From assembly GCA_015486475.1 (NCBI GenBank), contig WFRO01000402.1, positions 1 through 24,882 on the forward strand: a stretch of DNA of 24,882 nt. The letters are read 5' to 3'. Every line of letters begins with the position of its first letter. Position 1 is the stretch's first letter. Both the position numbers and the translations under genes were made by a program. This DNA comes from Bacteroidales bacterium (GTDB lineage Bacteria; Bacteroidota; Bacteroidia; Bacteroidales; VadinHA17). Positions 8,681-15,014 of the stretch are shown here, piece by piece. Under the pieces are notes generated by a model, which saw only the letters and a list, made by a program, of their open reading frames with translations, did not search any database and had not been told where the DNA came from.

Positions 8681-8703
8681 CGTTTTTGGTTATACCAAAA
8701 ACG
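8681..8703. repeat. Inverted repeat II (perfect 10-bp arms, 3-nt spacer)
   Basis: CGTTTTTGGT and ACCAAAAACG are exact reverse complements separated by TAT. With one bulge, TTCA (8676-8679) and TGAA (8704-8707) extend the stem to 14 bp. The compact 23-bp dyad is the size of a repressor operator. Confidence 0.8.
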
Positions 8704-8726
8704 TGAATTTCTAAATCGGGGTTAAA

Positions 8727-8780
8727 CCCAGCTTACGCATTAGTTTAGCTAATACTTAGCTTTCTAATGCGTAAGCTGGG
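8727..8780. repeat. Inverted repeat III (perfect 17-bp arms with an inner hairpin)
   Basis: CCCAGCTTACGCATTAG (8727-8743) and CTAATGCGTAAGCTGGG (8764-8780) are exact reverse complements. Inside them AGCTAA (8747-8752) and TTAGCT (8756-8761) form a second stem around TAC. The whole 54-nt unit folds as one long hairpin with a small T-rich internal loop. It lies in the 308-nt gap between divergent pyk and the NSS symporter and is not followed by a T-tract. A REP- or MITE-like element or a regulatory site are both possible. The rest of the gap (8781-8888) shows no other clear signal. Confidence 0.85.
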
Positions 8781-8888
8781 ATAAAGATAACACAACCGGC
8801 AGTTTTCACCAATTTTTTACGCACGAAGGCAGACGGGTTTGGATAAATAATTGTTTTTTACGAATTTTCGCCCCCAAATTAAAACACC

Positions 8889-10238
8889 ATGCAAACAGAA
8901 CAGAGGGATAGTTTCGGCAGCCGTTTCGGAGTGATCGCTGCGGCGGCAGGATCGGCAATAGGATTGGGGAATATATGGCGTTTTCCCTATGTGCTGGGAG
9001 AGAACGGTGGCGGTATCTTCCTGTTGATCTATTTGATCCTGGTGGCGATGGTCGGCATTCCGGTGATGCTCTCGGAGTTTACCATCGGTCGCAGCACGCA
9101 GCGCAACCCTTACGGGGCGTTCCGTCGTCTGGCGCCGCACAGGCCCTGGTATCTGGTAGGCCTGATGGGCATCGCGGCCGCTTTTATGATCCTGGCTTTC
9201 TATGCGGTGGTGGCCGGATGGACCCTTGAATATCTTTACCAGGCGCTCCTCAACGGCTTCCGCGGAAAATCCTCCGCAGAGATCACCACCATGTTCGATA
9301 CATTCCGCGGCGGCACTTTCCGGCCCATCCTCTGGTTCCTGATCTTTATGTTCATGACGGCCTGGATCGTCATGTCCGGCATCCGCAAAGGGATCGAAAA
9401 ATACACCAAGATCCTGATGCCCTTCCTGTTCATCCTGATCATCGTGCTGGACATACGCGCCATCACCCTGCCGGGGGCTGCTGAGGGATTGAAGTTCCTT
9501 TTCCGGCCTGATTTCTCCAAGATCACCGCTGAGACCATCCTGGAGGCCCTGGGGCAGGGATTCTTTTCCCTGAGTATCGGTATGGGGACCCTGATCACTT
9601 ACGGTTCCTATATCAATAAAAAGGAAAAGCTGGGCAATGCAGCCCTGAACGTGACCCTGGCCGACACACTTATCGCCGTGCTGGCCGGCATCGCCATCTT
9701 CCCGGCCGTCTTTGCATTTGGCATCGAACCGGGCGAAGGCACCGGCCTTGTGTTCAAGACACTTCCGCTGATCTTTCAGGAGATGCCGGGAGGGTACATC
9801 TTCTCGATCATTTTCTTCCTGTTGCTGGCCATTGCCGCCCTCACTTCCACCATCTCAGTGCTGGAGGTGATCGTGGCCTTCTTCTCAGAAGAGTTGAATA
9901 TCTCCAGGAAAGCTGCGACATTGCTGGCCTCGCTGGCTGTGGGTATCCTGGGTATCTTCGCTGCCGGTTCGTGGGGATGGTTCGGAGGCATACATGTGAT
10001 GAACCAGAATTTCTTTGGTATCCTTGACTTTACCACGGCCAATATCCTGCTGCCGGTGGGAGGCTTTTTCATCGTGATCTTTGTGGGATGGTTCATGGGC
10101 CCCGGTAGGGTGAAAGCCGAGCTGTCCAACGACGGATCTATCAGGGCTGCTTATCTGCCCGTTTTCATGTTCCTGGTACGCTTTGTAGCACCTCTGGCCA
10201 TTGCGCTGGTCTTCATGAACGGTTTGGGCTTGCTCTGA
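8889..10238 (+). CDS. Sodium:neurotransmitter symporter (NSS/SNF) family transporter
   Basis: This inner-membrane transporter of the LeuT fold is expected to take up an amino acid or related amine coupled to sodium. The 449-aa product opens with the family hallmark in TM1, AAAAGSAIGLGNIWRFPY (about residues 17-34), where the unwound Gly/Asn region binds sodium and substrate. About 11-12 hydrophobic segments follow, including FLLIYLILVAMVGIPVM and ILMPFLFILIIVLDI, and FSLSIGMGTLITYGSY resembles the substrate-lining TM6. The length fits bacterial members with 11 or 12 helices. It starts at ATG 8889. The -7 box upstream is unclear: TTTG at 8838 and TACGAATT at 8859 are a weak pair. The substrate cannot be assigned from sequence. 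Confidence 0.92.
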   Translation: MQTEQRDSFGSRFGVIAAAAGSAIGLGNIWRFPYVLGENGGGIFLLIYLILVAMVGIPVMLSEFTIGRSTQRNPYGAFRRLAPHRPWYLVGLMGIAAAFMILAFYAVVAGWTLEYLYQALLNGFRGKSSAEITTMFDTFRGGTFRPILWFLIFMFMTAWIVMSGIRKGIEKYTKILMPFLFILIIVLDIRAITLPGAAEGLKFLFRPDFSKITAETILEALGQGFFSLSIGMGTLITYGSYINKKEKLGNAALNVTLADTLIAVLAGIAIFPAVFAFGIEPGEGTGLVFKTLPLIFQEMPGGYIFSIIFFLLLAIAALTSTISVLEVIVAFFSEELNISRKAATLLASLAVGILGIFAAGSWGWFGGIHVMNQNFFGILDFTTANILLPVGGFFIVIFVGWFMGPGRVKAELSNDGSIRAAYLPVFMFLVRFVAPLAIALVFMNGLGLL

Positions 10239-10295
10239 AAAAAAGGAACGGAAGTACAGAGCCCTATATTTATAAAGGTATAAAAACAACCTGCC

Positions 10296-11219
10296 TTGAA
10301 GGAGTTCCTGCGTTTTTCCCGGGGCGAACGGATCGCTTCCCTTATCATCCTGGCGCTTACTCTTGCGGTGCTGTTGGCGCTGGCCTATGTGAGGCATGTC
10401 CGTCCCCTGCCGGAGGATGAGGTAAGAGCATTTGATTCACTGATCACGGCGGTGCTGCCTGCGGAAGAGGGAAACACTGCGGCTGTAAACGGAGCGGAAA
10501 CAGGAGCCGGGATGCAGTCCGCTGACCACAGGGAACTGAAAGAGCCTCCGCCAGTGCGGGATCCCAACACCATGACGAAAGAAGAATGGAATGAACTGGC
10601 ACTCCCGCCCCGTGTGATCAGGACCCTCATGAACTATCGCCGCAAAGGAGGTGTCTTCCGGAAAAAGGAGGATGTAAAAAAGATCTATGGCATGACCGAC
10701 TCCATGTATGTCCGGATCTCTCCTTATATTCATATTCAGGTTAAAGAGAAGATACAGGTGGATACGTTGCCTTCTTCAGAGGAGGAAGCTGTGGAAGAAA
10801 CTGTTTCTTTGACCCTTGTGGAGATCAACACAGCCGATTCGGCAACCCTGGACAGCCTGCCGGGCATACCTCCCTTCCTGGCCCGCAGGATCGTGAAGTA
10901 CAGGTACCTGCTGGGCGGGTTTGCCCGCAAAGAGCAGTTGCTGGAAGTATATGGCCTGGACAGCCTGACCTATGGCAGGATCGAAAAGAGGATCACGGTG
11001 GATGCCCGGCAGCTGCGTAAGATCAATGTGAACAGCTGTGATGAATACACCCTGTCGCATCATCCTTATCTCTCCCGCCGGGAGGCCGGGGCGGTGATCT
11101 TTTACCGGGAACACTTCGGCAGGATCAGCGATCTGAACGTACTGAGAACGGAACATGTGCTGTCTGAAAAGACTTTCAGACGCGTGTCTCCCTATCTGGA
11201 AACAGGACCGGAAAAATGA
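10296..11219 (+). CDS. Membrane-anchored helix-hairpin-helix (ComEA-like) protein with three modules
   Basis: The 307-aa product has one N-terminal membrane segment (about residues 15-32, SLIILALTLAVLLALAYV) after a short basic stretch, a low-complexity acidic linker, and three related modules. Module 1 (about 96-146) has LALPPRVIRTLMNYRRKGG. Module 2 (about 175-233) has the classic ComEA-type VEINTADSATLDSLPGIP. Module 3 (about 242-301) starts INVNSCDEYTLSHHPYLS. Helix-hairpin-helix domains usually bind DNA without sequence specificity, as in ComEA in DNA uptake, but no other competence gene is here. The start is TTG; the next in-frame ATG falls after the membrane segment. The preceding 57-nt gap contains TATATTTA (10265), a one-mismatch -7 box. 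The function is not established. Confidence 0.75.
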   Translation: MKEFLRFSRGERIASLIILALTLAVLLALAYVRHVRPLPEDEVRAFDSLITAVLPAEEGNTAAVNGAETGAGMQSADHRELKEPPPVRDPNTMTKEEWNELALPPRVIRTLMNYRRKGGVFRKKEDVKKIYGMTDSMYVRISPYIHIQVKEKIQVDTLPSSEEEAVEETVSLTLVEINTADSATLDSLPGIPPFLARRIVKYRYLLGGFARKEQLLEVYGLDSLTYGRIEKRITVDARQLRKINVNSCDEYTLSHHPYLSRREAGAVIFYREHFGRISDLNVLRTEHVLSEKTFRRVSPYLETGPEK

Positions 11220-11268
11220 TTGTTTTTCCCGGGAATTTTTTGTATATTTAAAGCAAAAAGAAAATAAA

Positions 11269-11300
11269 TTTTGCAAAGAAAAAACCAATTTTTAACTTTG
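11269..11300 (+). promoter_or_regulatory. Strong Bacteroidota promoter for rpsU
   Basis: TTTTG at 11269-11273 is followed, after exactly 19 nt, by TAACTTTG at 11293-11300, matching the TTG-N19-TAnnTTTG consensus. The predicted transcript would start about 7 nt further on, leaving roughly 16 nt before the rpsU ATG. Confidence 0.8.
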
Positions 11301-11322
11301 CGGCTCATTTAAAAAAAGAGCT

Positions 11323-11514
11323 ATGATCATAATACCTGTAAAAGAAGGCGAAAACATTGAAAGGGCTTTAAAAAAGTATAAGCGAAAGTTTGAAAAAACC
11401 GGTATAATGAGGGAGTTGCGTCAGCGTCAGGCTTATGTTAAGCCGTCGGTGCAGCGTCGTGAGATCAAGAAACATGCTGAATATATCCAAAAACTGCAGC
11501 AGAAAGATGCCTGA
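11323..11514 (+). CDS. rpsU: 30S ribosomal protein bS21
   Basis: This small basic protein binds the 30S platform near the 3' end of 16S rRNA. The 63-aa sequence is typical: it begins MIIIPVKEGENIERALKKYKR, contains FEKTGIMRELRQRQAY, and has a basic C-terminus with coiled-coil character. In Bacteroidota, bS21 is known to help hide the anti-Shine-Dalgarno tail of 16S rRNA. Its own start is preceded by AAAGAG only 3 nt from the ATG, a weak and poorly spaced Shine-Dalgarno. It has its own promoter and a downstream hairpin, so it may be transcribed both alone and with xerC-hpf. Confidence 0.96.
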   Translation: MIIIPVKEGENIERALKKYKRKFEKTGIMRELRQRQAYVKPSVQRREIKKHAEYIQKLQQKDA

Positions 11515-11530
11515 AAACCAGCTTTAATAC

Positions 11531-11600
11531 TTACGGGACGTTCCTGGCGGTCACATTGACCGTATTTTTTTCTGAGTTCAACTTCCAAACGTTCCCGTAA
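11531..11600 (+). promoter_or_regulatory. Long inverted repeat enclosing the rpsU terminator, ending at the xerC start
   Basis: TTACGGGA then CGTT (11531-11542) pairs with AACG, one bulged T, and TCCCGTAA (11588-11600). This 12-bp outer stem encloses the terminator hairpin and its T-run, and its 3' arm stops 3 nt before the xerC ATG at 11604. It could compete with termination or hide the xerC start; this is inference. Confidence 0.5.
11548..11571 (+). terminator. Rho-independent terminator or attenuator after rpsU
   Basis: CGGTCA (11548-11553) and TGACCG (11557-11562) form a perfect 6-bp stem around CAT. TA and a run of seven T follow. No promoter box is visible between it and xerC, so xerC-hpf probably depends on read-through or a more distal signal. 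Confidence 0.65.
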
Positions 11601-11603
11601 CAA

Positions 11604-12482
11604 ATGCGATTTTTTAACGATTACATAGACTATCTCAGGTTTCAGAAAAGGTATTCTGAACATACGGTAAATGCTTACCGTAACGATATCCTGCAGTTTG
11701 CCGCTTTTCTCGGAGATGAGGACCACCGGCCCGGATGGGAGGAGGTGACCGACAGGCAGGTGAGAGCATGGATGATCGCCCTGATGGATGAGGGGATCTC
11801 TCCCCGGAGTGTGAACCGCAAGTTGTCTTCCCTTAAGTCATTTTACAGGTATTTGCAGCGGAAAGGAGTGAAAGCCGATCCGACAGCAGGGATCAGCGGG
11901 CCTAAGACAGGCAAGCCCCTGCCGGCCTTCGTACGGGAGAACGAGATAAATGAGTTGCTGGACACCTGGGAGTTCGGGGATGATTTTGAGGGGCAAAGGA
12001 ACAAGATGATCATTGAAATGTTGTACGGGACAGGGATGCGAAGAGCTGAGCTCATCGGTTTGCGCGAGGAAGATGTGCGGTTCGGCGAGCGGATCATCCG
12101 GGTGACCGGGAAAAGGAACAAGCAGCGGCAGATACCGCTGCTGCCGGAGCTGGCAGAGAAACTGGAAGCATACCTGGAGGTGAAACGGGAGATGTTCCCC
12201 GGTGTGACCTGGCTGTTCGTCACCTCCAAAGGGAAACAGATGTATCCCCGGTTATTGTACAGGGTGGTCCACAAATACCTGGGACTGGTGACCTCGCTGA
12301 CGAAGAAAAGCCCACATGTGCTGCGGCATACTTTCGCCACACACCTGCTCAACCGCGGCGCCGATCTCAATGCCATCAAGGAGATCCTGGGCCATGCCAA
12401 CCTGTCCGCTACACAGATCTATACACACAGTACCTTTGAAAAACTGAAAAGAGTATATAAACAGGCTCATCCCAGAGCATAA
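11604..12482 (+). CDS. xerC: Tyrosine recombinase XerC
   Basis: This site-specific recombinase is expected to act with a XerD partner at the dif site to resolve chromosome dimers. The 292-aa protein has an N-terminal SAM-like core-binding domain (about residues 1-90; YSEHTVNAYRNDILQF) and a C-terminal catalytic domain. All catalytic residues are visible: R146 in TGMRRAEL, K170 in VTGKR, H238 and R241 in HVLRH, H264 in LGHANL, and nucleophile Y273 in QIYTHS. The length is normal. Its position between rpsU and hpf, rather than near integron or phage genes, argues for a housekeeping Xer rather than an integrase. No Shine-Dalgarno is visible, and the upstream long stem ends 3 nt before its ATG. 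Confidence 0.93.
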   Translation: MRFFNDYIDYLRFQKRYSEHTVNAYRNDILQFAAFLGDEDHRPGWEEVTDRQVRAWMIALMDEGISPRSVNRKLSSLKSFYRYLQRKGVKADPTAGISGPKTGKPLPAFVRENEINELLDTWEFGDDFEGQRNKMIIEMLYGTGMRRAELIGLREEDVRFGERIIRVTGKRNKQRQIPLLPELAEKLEAYLEVKREMFPGVTWLFVTSKGKQMYPRLLYRVVHKYLGLVTSLTKKSPHVLRHTFATHLLNRGADLNAIKEILGHANLSATQIYTHSTFEKLKRVYKQAHPRA

Positions 12483-12486
12483 AAAG

Positions 12487-12493
12487 AAGGAGG
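12487..12493 (+). promoter_or_regulatory. Strong Shine-Dalgarno sequence before hpf
   Basis: AAGGAGG lies 7 nt before the hpf ATG at 12501, a near-perfect match to the anti-Shine-Dalgarno. Most genes in this window have no such sequence, in line with the phylum. Confidence 0.8.
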
Positions 12494-12500
12494 AACAATT

Positions 12501-12800
12501 ATGAACATACAGATCCATTCACTGAAGTTTGATGCAGATAAGAAGTTGCTTGATTTTATTGAGACCAAGGTTTCCAAACTGGCTCACATGAACGACAACC
12601 TGATCAGTGCCGAGGTCTTCCTCCGTCTGGACAAGTCGGATGTTCAGGCCAACAAGATCACGGAGATCAAGCTGGAGTTGCCGAGGACTTCTCTTTTTGC
12701 CAAGAAACAATGCAAAACTTTTGAGGAGGCAACAGACCAGGTGGTGGATGCACTCAGGAAACAGATAACCAAACAAAAAGACAAAGTCAGAAAGGTTTGA
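12501..12800 (+). CDS. hpf: Short-form ribosome hibernation factor (HPF/RaiA family)
   Basis: This small protein binds the 30S decoding channel and helps inactivate or dimerise ribosomes in slow growth. The 99-aa product, beginning MNIQIHSLKFDADKKLLDFI, has the beta-alpha-beta-beta-beta-alpha layout of the S30AE family: LLDFIETKVSKLAHM as helix 1, three strands through ITEIKLELPRTSLFAKKQC, and a basic C-terminal helix ending KQITKQKDKVRKV. It lacks the C-terminal dimerisation domain of long HPF. It begins 18 nt after xerC, probably cotranscribed, and has a canonical Shine-Dalgarno. The promoter of the tRNA-tuf operon lies 32-62 nt downstream of its stop. Confidence 0.9.
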   Translation: MNIQIHSLKFDADKKLLDFIETKVSKLAHMNDNLISAEVFLRLDKSDVQANKITEIKLELPRTSLFAKKQCKTFEEATDQVVDALRKQITKQKDKVRKV

Positions 12801-12831
12801 ACAGCCGTATAAAAAAATTGTGGTATTATTT

Positions 12832-12862
12832 TTGTGATATCCATAGTTTTTTTCTACATTTG
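12832..12862 (+). promoter_or_regulatory. Strong promoter for the tRNA-tuf-secE supercluster
   Basis: TTG at 12832-12834 is followed after 20 nt by TACATTTG at 12855-12862, an exact TAnnTTTG match. The start site should fall near 12869, about 44 nt before the first tRNA. The stretch between is GC-rich and no gene is seen in it. Confidence 0.75.
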
Positions 12863-12912
12863 CAATCCGATTTTCGGGCCTGTCCCGGGGGTCGGTGTTC
12901 TTTGAGATACAG

Positions 12913-12986
12913 GCCGATGTAGCTCAGTTGGTCAGAGCAGCTGATTTGTAATCAGCAGGTCGTGGGTTCGAATCCCTCCATCGGCT
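12913..12986 (+). tRNA. tRNA-Thr (UGU anticodon)
   Basis: The acceptor stem GCCGATG/CATCGGC, anticodon stem GCTGA/TCAGC with loop TTTGTAA, and the T-arm GGGTTCGAATCCC region give a complete cloverleaf with anticodon TGT. The discriminator is T and no CCA is encoded. It is first in the cluster. Confidence 0.95.
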
Positions 12987-13011
12987 CCTGAACGGAAAAG
13001 GAAGATAAAAA

Positions 13012-13094
13012 GGGGAGATACCAAAGCGGTCAACTGGGGCAGACTGTAAATCTGCTGGCGAATGCCTTCGTAGGTTCGAATCCTGCTCTCCCCA
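13012..13094 (+). tRNA. tRNA-Tyr (GUA anticodon)
   Basis: The acceptor stem GGGGAGA/TCTCCCC encloses an 83-nt gene with the long variable arm expected for bacterial tRNA-Tyr. The anticodon stem GCAGA/TCTGC holds loop CTGTAAA, anticodon GTA. The discriminator is A; no CCA is encoded. Confidence 0.95.
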
Positions 13095-13149
13095 CTTTTT
13101 TAGTAGTGATGAGAGGGGAAGAAGGTTCTTTTGGTATTGAGACAAATTT

Positions 13150-13222
13150 GCGGGAGTAGCTCAGTTGGTAGAGCATCAGCCTTCCAAGCTGAGGGTCGCG
13201 GATTCGAGTTCCGTCTCCCGCT
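13150..13222 (+). tRNA. tRNA-Gly (UCC anticodon)
   Basis: The acceptor stem GCGGGAG/CTCCCGC and anticodon stem TCAGC/GCTGA with loop CTTCCAA give anticodon TCC. The discriminator is T; no CCA is encoded. Confidence 0.95.
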
Positions 13223-13230
13223 CAGGGTAA

Positions 13231-13303
<73 letters not shown>

Positions 13304-13370
13304 CAATTTTTTTTAAATAATATATAACAAACAAGAAGAATAGATTATTGAACATTTAATTTTTTAAATT

Positions 13371-14558
13371 ATGGCTAAAGAAAAATTCGAACGGACGAAA
13401 CCTCATGTTAATATCGGTACCATCGGTCACGTCGACCACGGGAAAACCACATTAACATCTGCCATTACGATGGTCCTTTCCGAGAAGGGGCTGGCCGAAG
13501 TGAAAGACTTCGACTCTATTGACAATGCTCCCGAGGAAAAAGAGAGAGGTATAACGATTAACACGGCACACGTTGAATACGAGACCGACAAAAGGCATTA
13601 TGCACACGTTGACTGCCCCGGTCATGCCGACTATGTGAAGAATATGGTTACGGGTGCTGCCCAGATGGACGGTGCCATCCTGGTGGTGGCTGCCACCGAC
13701 GGCCCCATGCCGCAGACCCGTGAGCATATCCTCCTGGCCCGTCAGGTAAACGTTCCCAAGATCGTGGTTTTCCTGAACAAGGTCGACCTGGTGGACGATG
13801 AAGAGCTGATCGAGCTGGTGGAGATGGAGGTTCGTGAACTTCTCGATTTCTATGGCTATGACGGCGATGAGACCCCGGTGATCCGCGGTTCTGCCCTGGG
13901 TGCTATGCAGGGTGATGAGAAATGGAAAGAAAAAGTGCGTGAGCTGATGGACGCTGTGGATGAGTACATCCCCGTGCCTCCGCGTGACGTGGAGAAGCCT
14001 TTCCTGATGCCCGTGGAAGACGTTTTCTCTATCACAGGTCGTGGTACCGTGGCTACCGGAAGGATCGAAACCGGTGTCGTGCATACAGGCGATGAGGTTG
14101 AACTGATCGGTCTGGGTGCCAACAAGCGCAAGACGGTGGTGACCGGCGTCGAGATGTTCCGCAAGATCCTCGACGAAGGAGAAGCCGGCGACAACGTGGG
14201 TCTGCTGCTCCGTGGTGTGGACAAGAAAGAGATCAAAAGAGGTATGGTGCTGGCCAAGCCCGGTTCCATCACTCCGCATACCAAGTTCAAAGCCGAGGTA
14301 TACGTGCTGAAAAAAGAAGAAGGTGGTCGTCATACTCCCTTCCACAACAAGTACCGTCCCCAGTTCTATCTGAGGACCCTCGACGTGACCGGTGAGATCA
14401 CCCTTCCCGAAGGAACAGAAATGGTCATGCCCGGTGATAACGTGACCATCACCGTTGAGCTGATCTACCCTGTTGCCCTGAACCAGGGGCTGCGTTTCGC
14501 CATCCGTGAAGGCGGCCGCACCGTGGGTGCAGGACAGGTGACCGAGATCATTGAGTAA
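13371..14558 (+). CDS. tuf: Elongation factor Tu
   Basis: This GTPase delivers aminoacyl-tRNA to the ribosomal A site. The 395-aa product has all G motifs: GHVDHGKT (residues 19-26), the switch I RGITINTAHVEYET region, DCPGH (81-85) and NKVD (136-139). Domains II and III are intact to the end (GRTVGAGQVTEIIE). The leader is AT-rich and lacks a Shine-Dalgarno, common for highly translated genes in Bacteroidota. It sits between tRNA-Thr(GGU) and tRNA-Trp. A 12-bp hairpin follows its stop codon. Confidence 0.98.
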   Translation: MAKEKFERTKPHVNIGTIGHVDHGKTTLTSAITMVLSEKGLAEVKDFDSIDNAPEEKERGITINTAHVEYETDKRHYAHVDCPGHADYVKNMVTGAAQMDGAILVVAATDGPMPQTREHILLARQVNVPKIVVFLNKVDLVDDEELIELVEMEVRELLDFYGYDGDETPVIRGSALGAMQGDEKWKEKVRELMDAVDEYIPVPPRDVEKPFLMPVEDVFSITGRGTVATGRIETGVVHTGDEVELIGLGANKRKTVVTGVEMFRKILDEGEAGDNVGLLLRGVDKKEIKRGMVLAKPGSITPHTKFKAEVYVLKKEEGGRHTPFHNKYRPQFYLRTLDVTGEITLPEGTEMVMPGDNVTITVELIYPVALNQGLRFAIREGGRTVGAGQVTEIIE

Positions 14559-14577
14559 GATCCGCAATAATCTCCCG

Positions 14578-14606
14578 GGAAAAGGGTGATACACTCACCC
14601 TTTTCC
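14578..14606 (+). terminator. Hairpin after tuf (terminator, attenuator or processing site)
   Basis: GGAAAAGGGTGA (14578-14589) pairs perfectly with TCACCCTTTTCC (14595-14606) around loop TACAC. The T-run is inside the stem, not after it, so full termination is doubtful. It begins 19 nt past the tuf stop, and tRNA-Trp starts 18 nt after it. Partial read-through or RNA processing would fit. Confidence 0.6.
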
Positions 14607-14624
14607 TATCTTCATAACATTGAC

Positions 14625-14697
14625 ACGGGTGTAGCTCAGTTGGTAGAGCACTGGTCTCCAAAACCAGGTGTCGGGCGTTCGAGTCGCTCCTCCCGTG
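14625..14697 (+). tRNA. tRNA-Trp (CCA anticodon)
   Basis: The anticodon stem CTGGT/ACCAG with loop CTCCAAA gives anticodon CCA. The T-arm is GGGCG/CGCTC with loop TTCGAGT. The acceptor stem ACGGGTG/CTCCCGT has a T-T mismatch at its sixth pair. The discriminator is G, as expected for bacterial tRNA-Trp, and no 3' CCA is encoded. Confidence 0.92.
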
Positions 14698-14727
14698 CAA
14701 AGTTTTCAGATAACCAAACAACAACAG

Positions 14728-14785
14728 GGCATTACCTCCCGGAGGGATCCTTCAGGTAAAGGCGCCTGCCAAATGATGTAAGGAG
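14728..14785 (+). promoter_or_regulatory. Structured leader and Shine-Dalgarno before secE
   Basis: TTACCT (14732-14737) and AGGTAA (14754-14759) are complementary, and CCTCC and GGAGG (14735-14745) form an alternative small dyad. AAGGAG at 14780-14785 lies 7 nt before the secE ATG. The leader's CTCC could pair with this Shine-Dalgarno, but I cannot rank the folds without computation. Confidence 0.35.
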
Positions 14786-14792
14786 AAGAAAA

Positions 14793-14984
14793 ATGAGTTT
14801 TAAATCTTATGTCACCGAGTCCTACAACGAACTGGTCCATAAAGTTACATGGCCTACCTGGAGTGAGCTGGAGAATAGTTCCATTGTTGTGATGGTCGCT
14901 GCCATCATCATCGGACTTGTTGTTTTTGTAATGGACTTTGTTTTCGAACATCTGATGAATTTTTTATACGGTCTTTTCTATTAA
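14793..14984 (+). CDS. secE: Preprotein translocase subunit SecE
   Basis: SecE is the clamp subunit that stabilises SecY in the inner membrane. The 63-aa product is the short, single-helix form: an amphipathic N-terminus SYVTESYNELVHKVTWPTW, carrying the conserved VTWPT motif, then one membrane segment (about residues 30-48, IVVMVAAIIIGLVVFVMDF). A Shine-Dalgarno AAGGAG precedes it. It is followed after 30 nt by nusG, the standard order. Confidence 0.95.
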   Translation: MSFKSYVTESYNELVHKVTWPTWSELENSSIVVMVAAIIIGLVVFVMDFVFEHLMNFLYGLFY

Positions 14985-15014
14985 AGGAAGAGATCCGTTC
15001 TGAATTGGAACATC

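Noticed and set aside
8727..8780. Rho-independent terminator
   Set aside because: It lies between divergent genes and has no T-run after either arm.
8817..9140. Possible small minus-strand gene upstream of the symporter gene
   Set aside because: It overlaps the symporter's conserved N-terminus, has no start signal and shows no protein-like features.
11604..12482. Integrase of a mobile element
   Set aside because: The recombinase sits in a housekeeping cluster, has standard XerC length and residues, and no att-like repeats or cargo genes are present; the tRNAs downstream are intact.
13452..14594. 380-codon minus-strand open frame antisense to tuf
   Set aside because: It covers tuf almost exactly, is His-rich with no family resemblance, and is explained by tuf codon usage.
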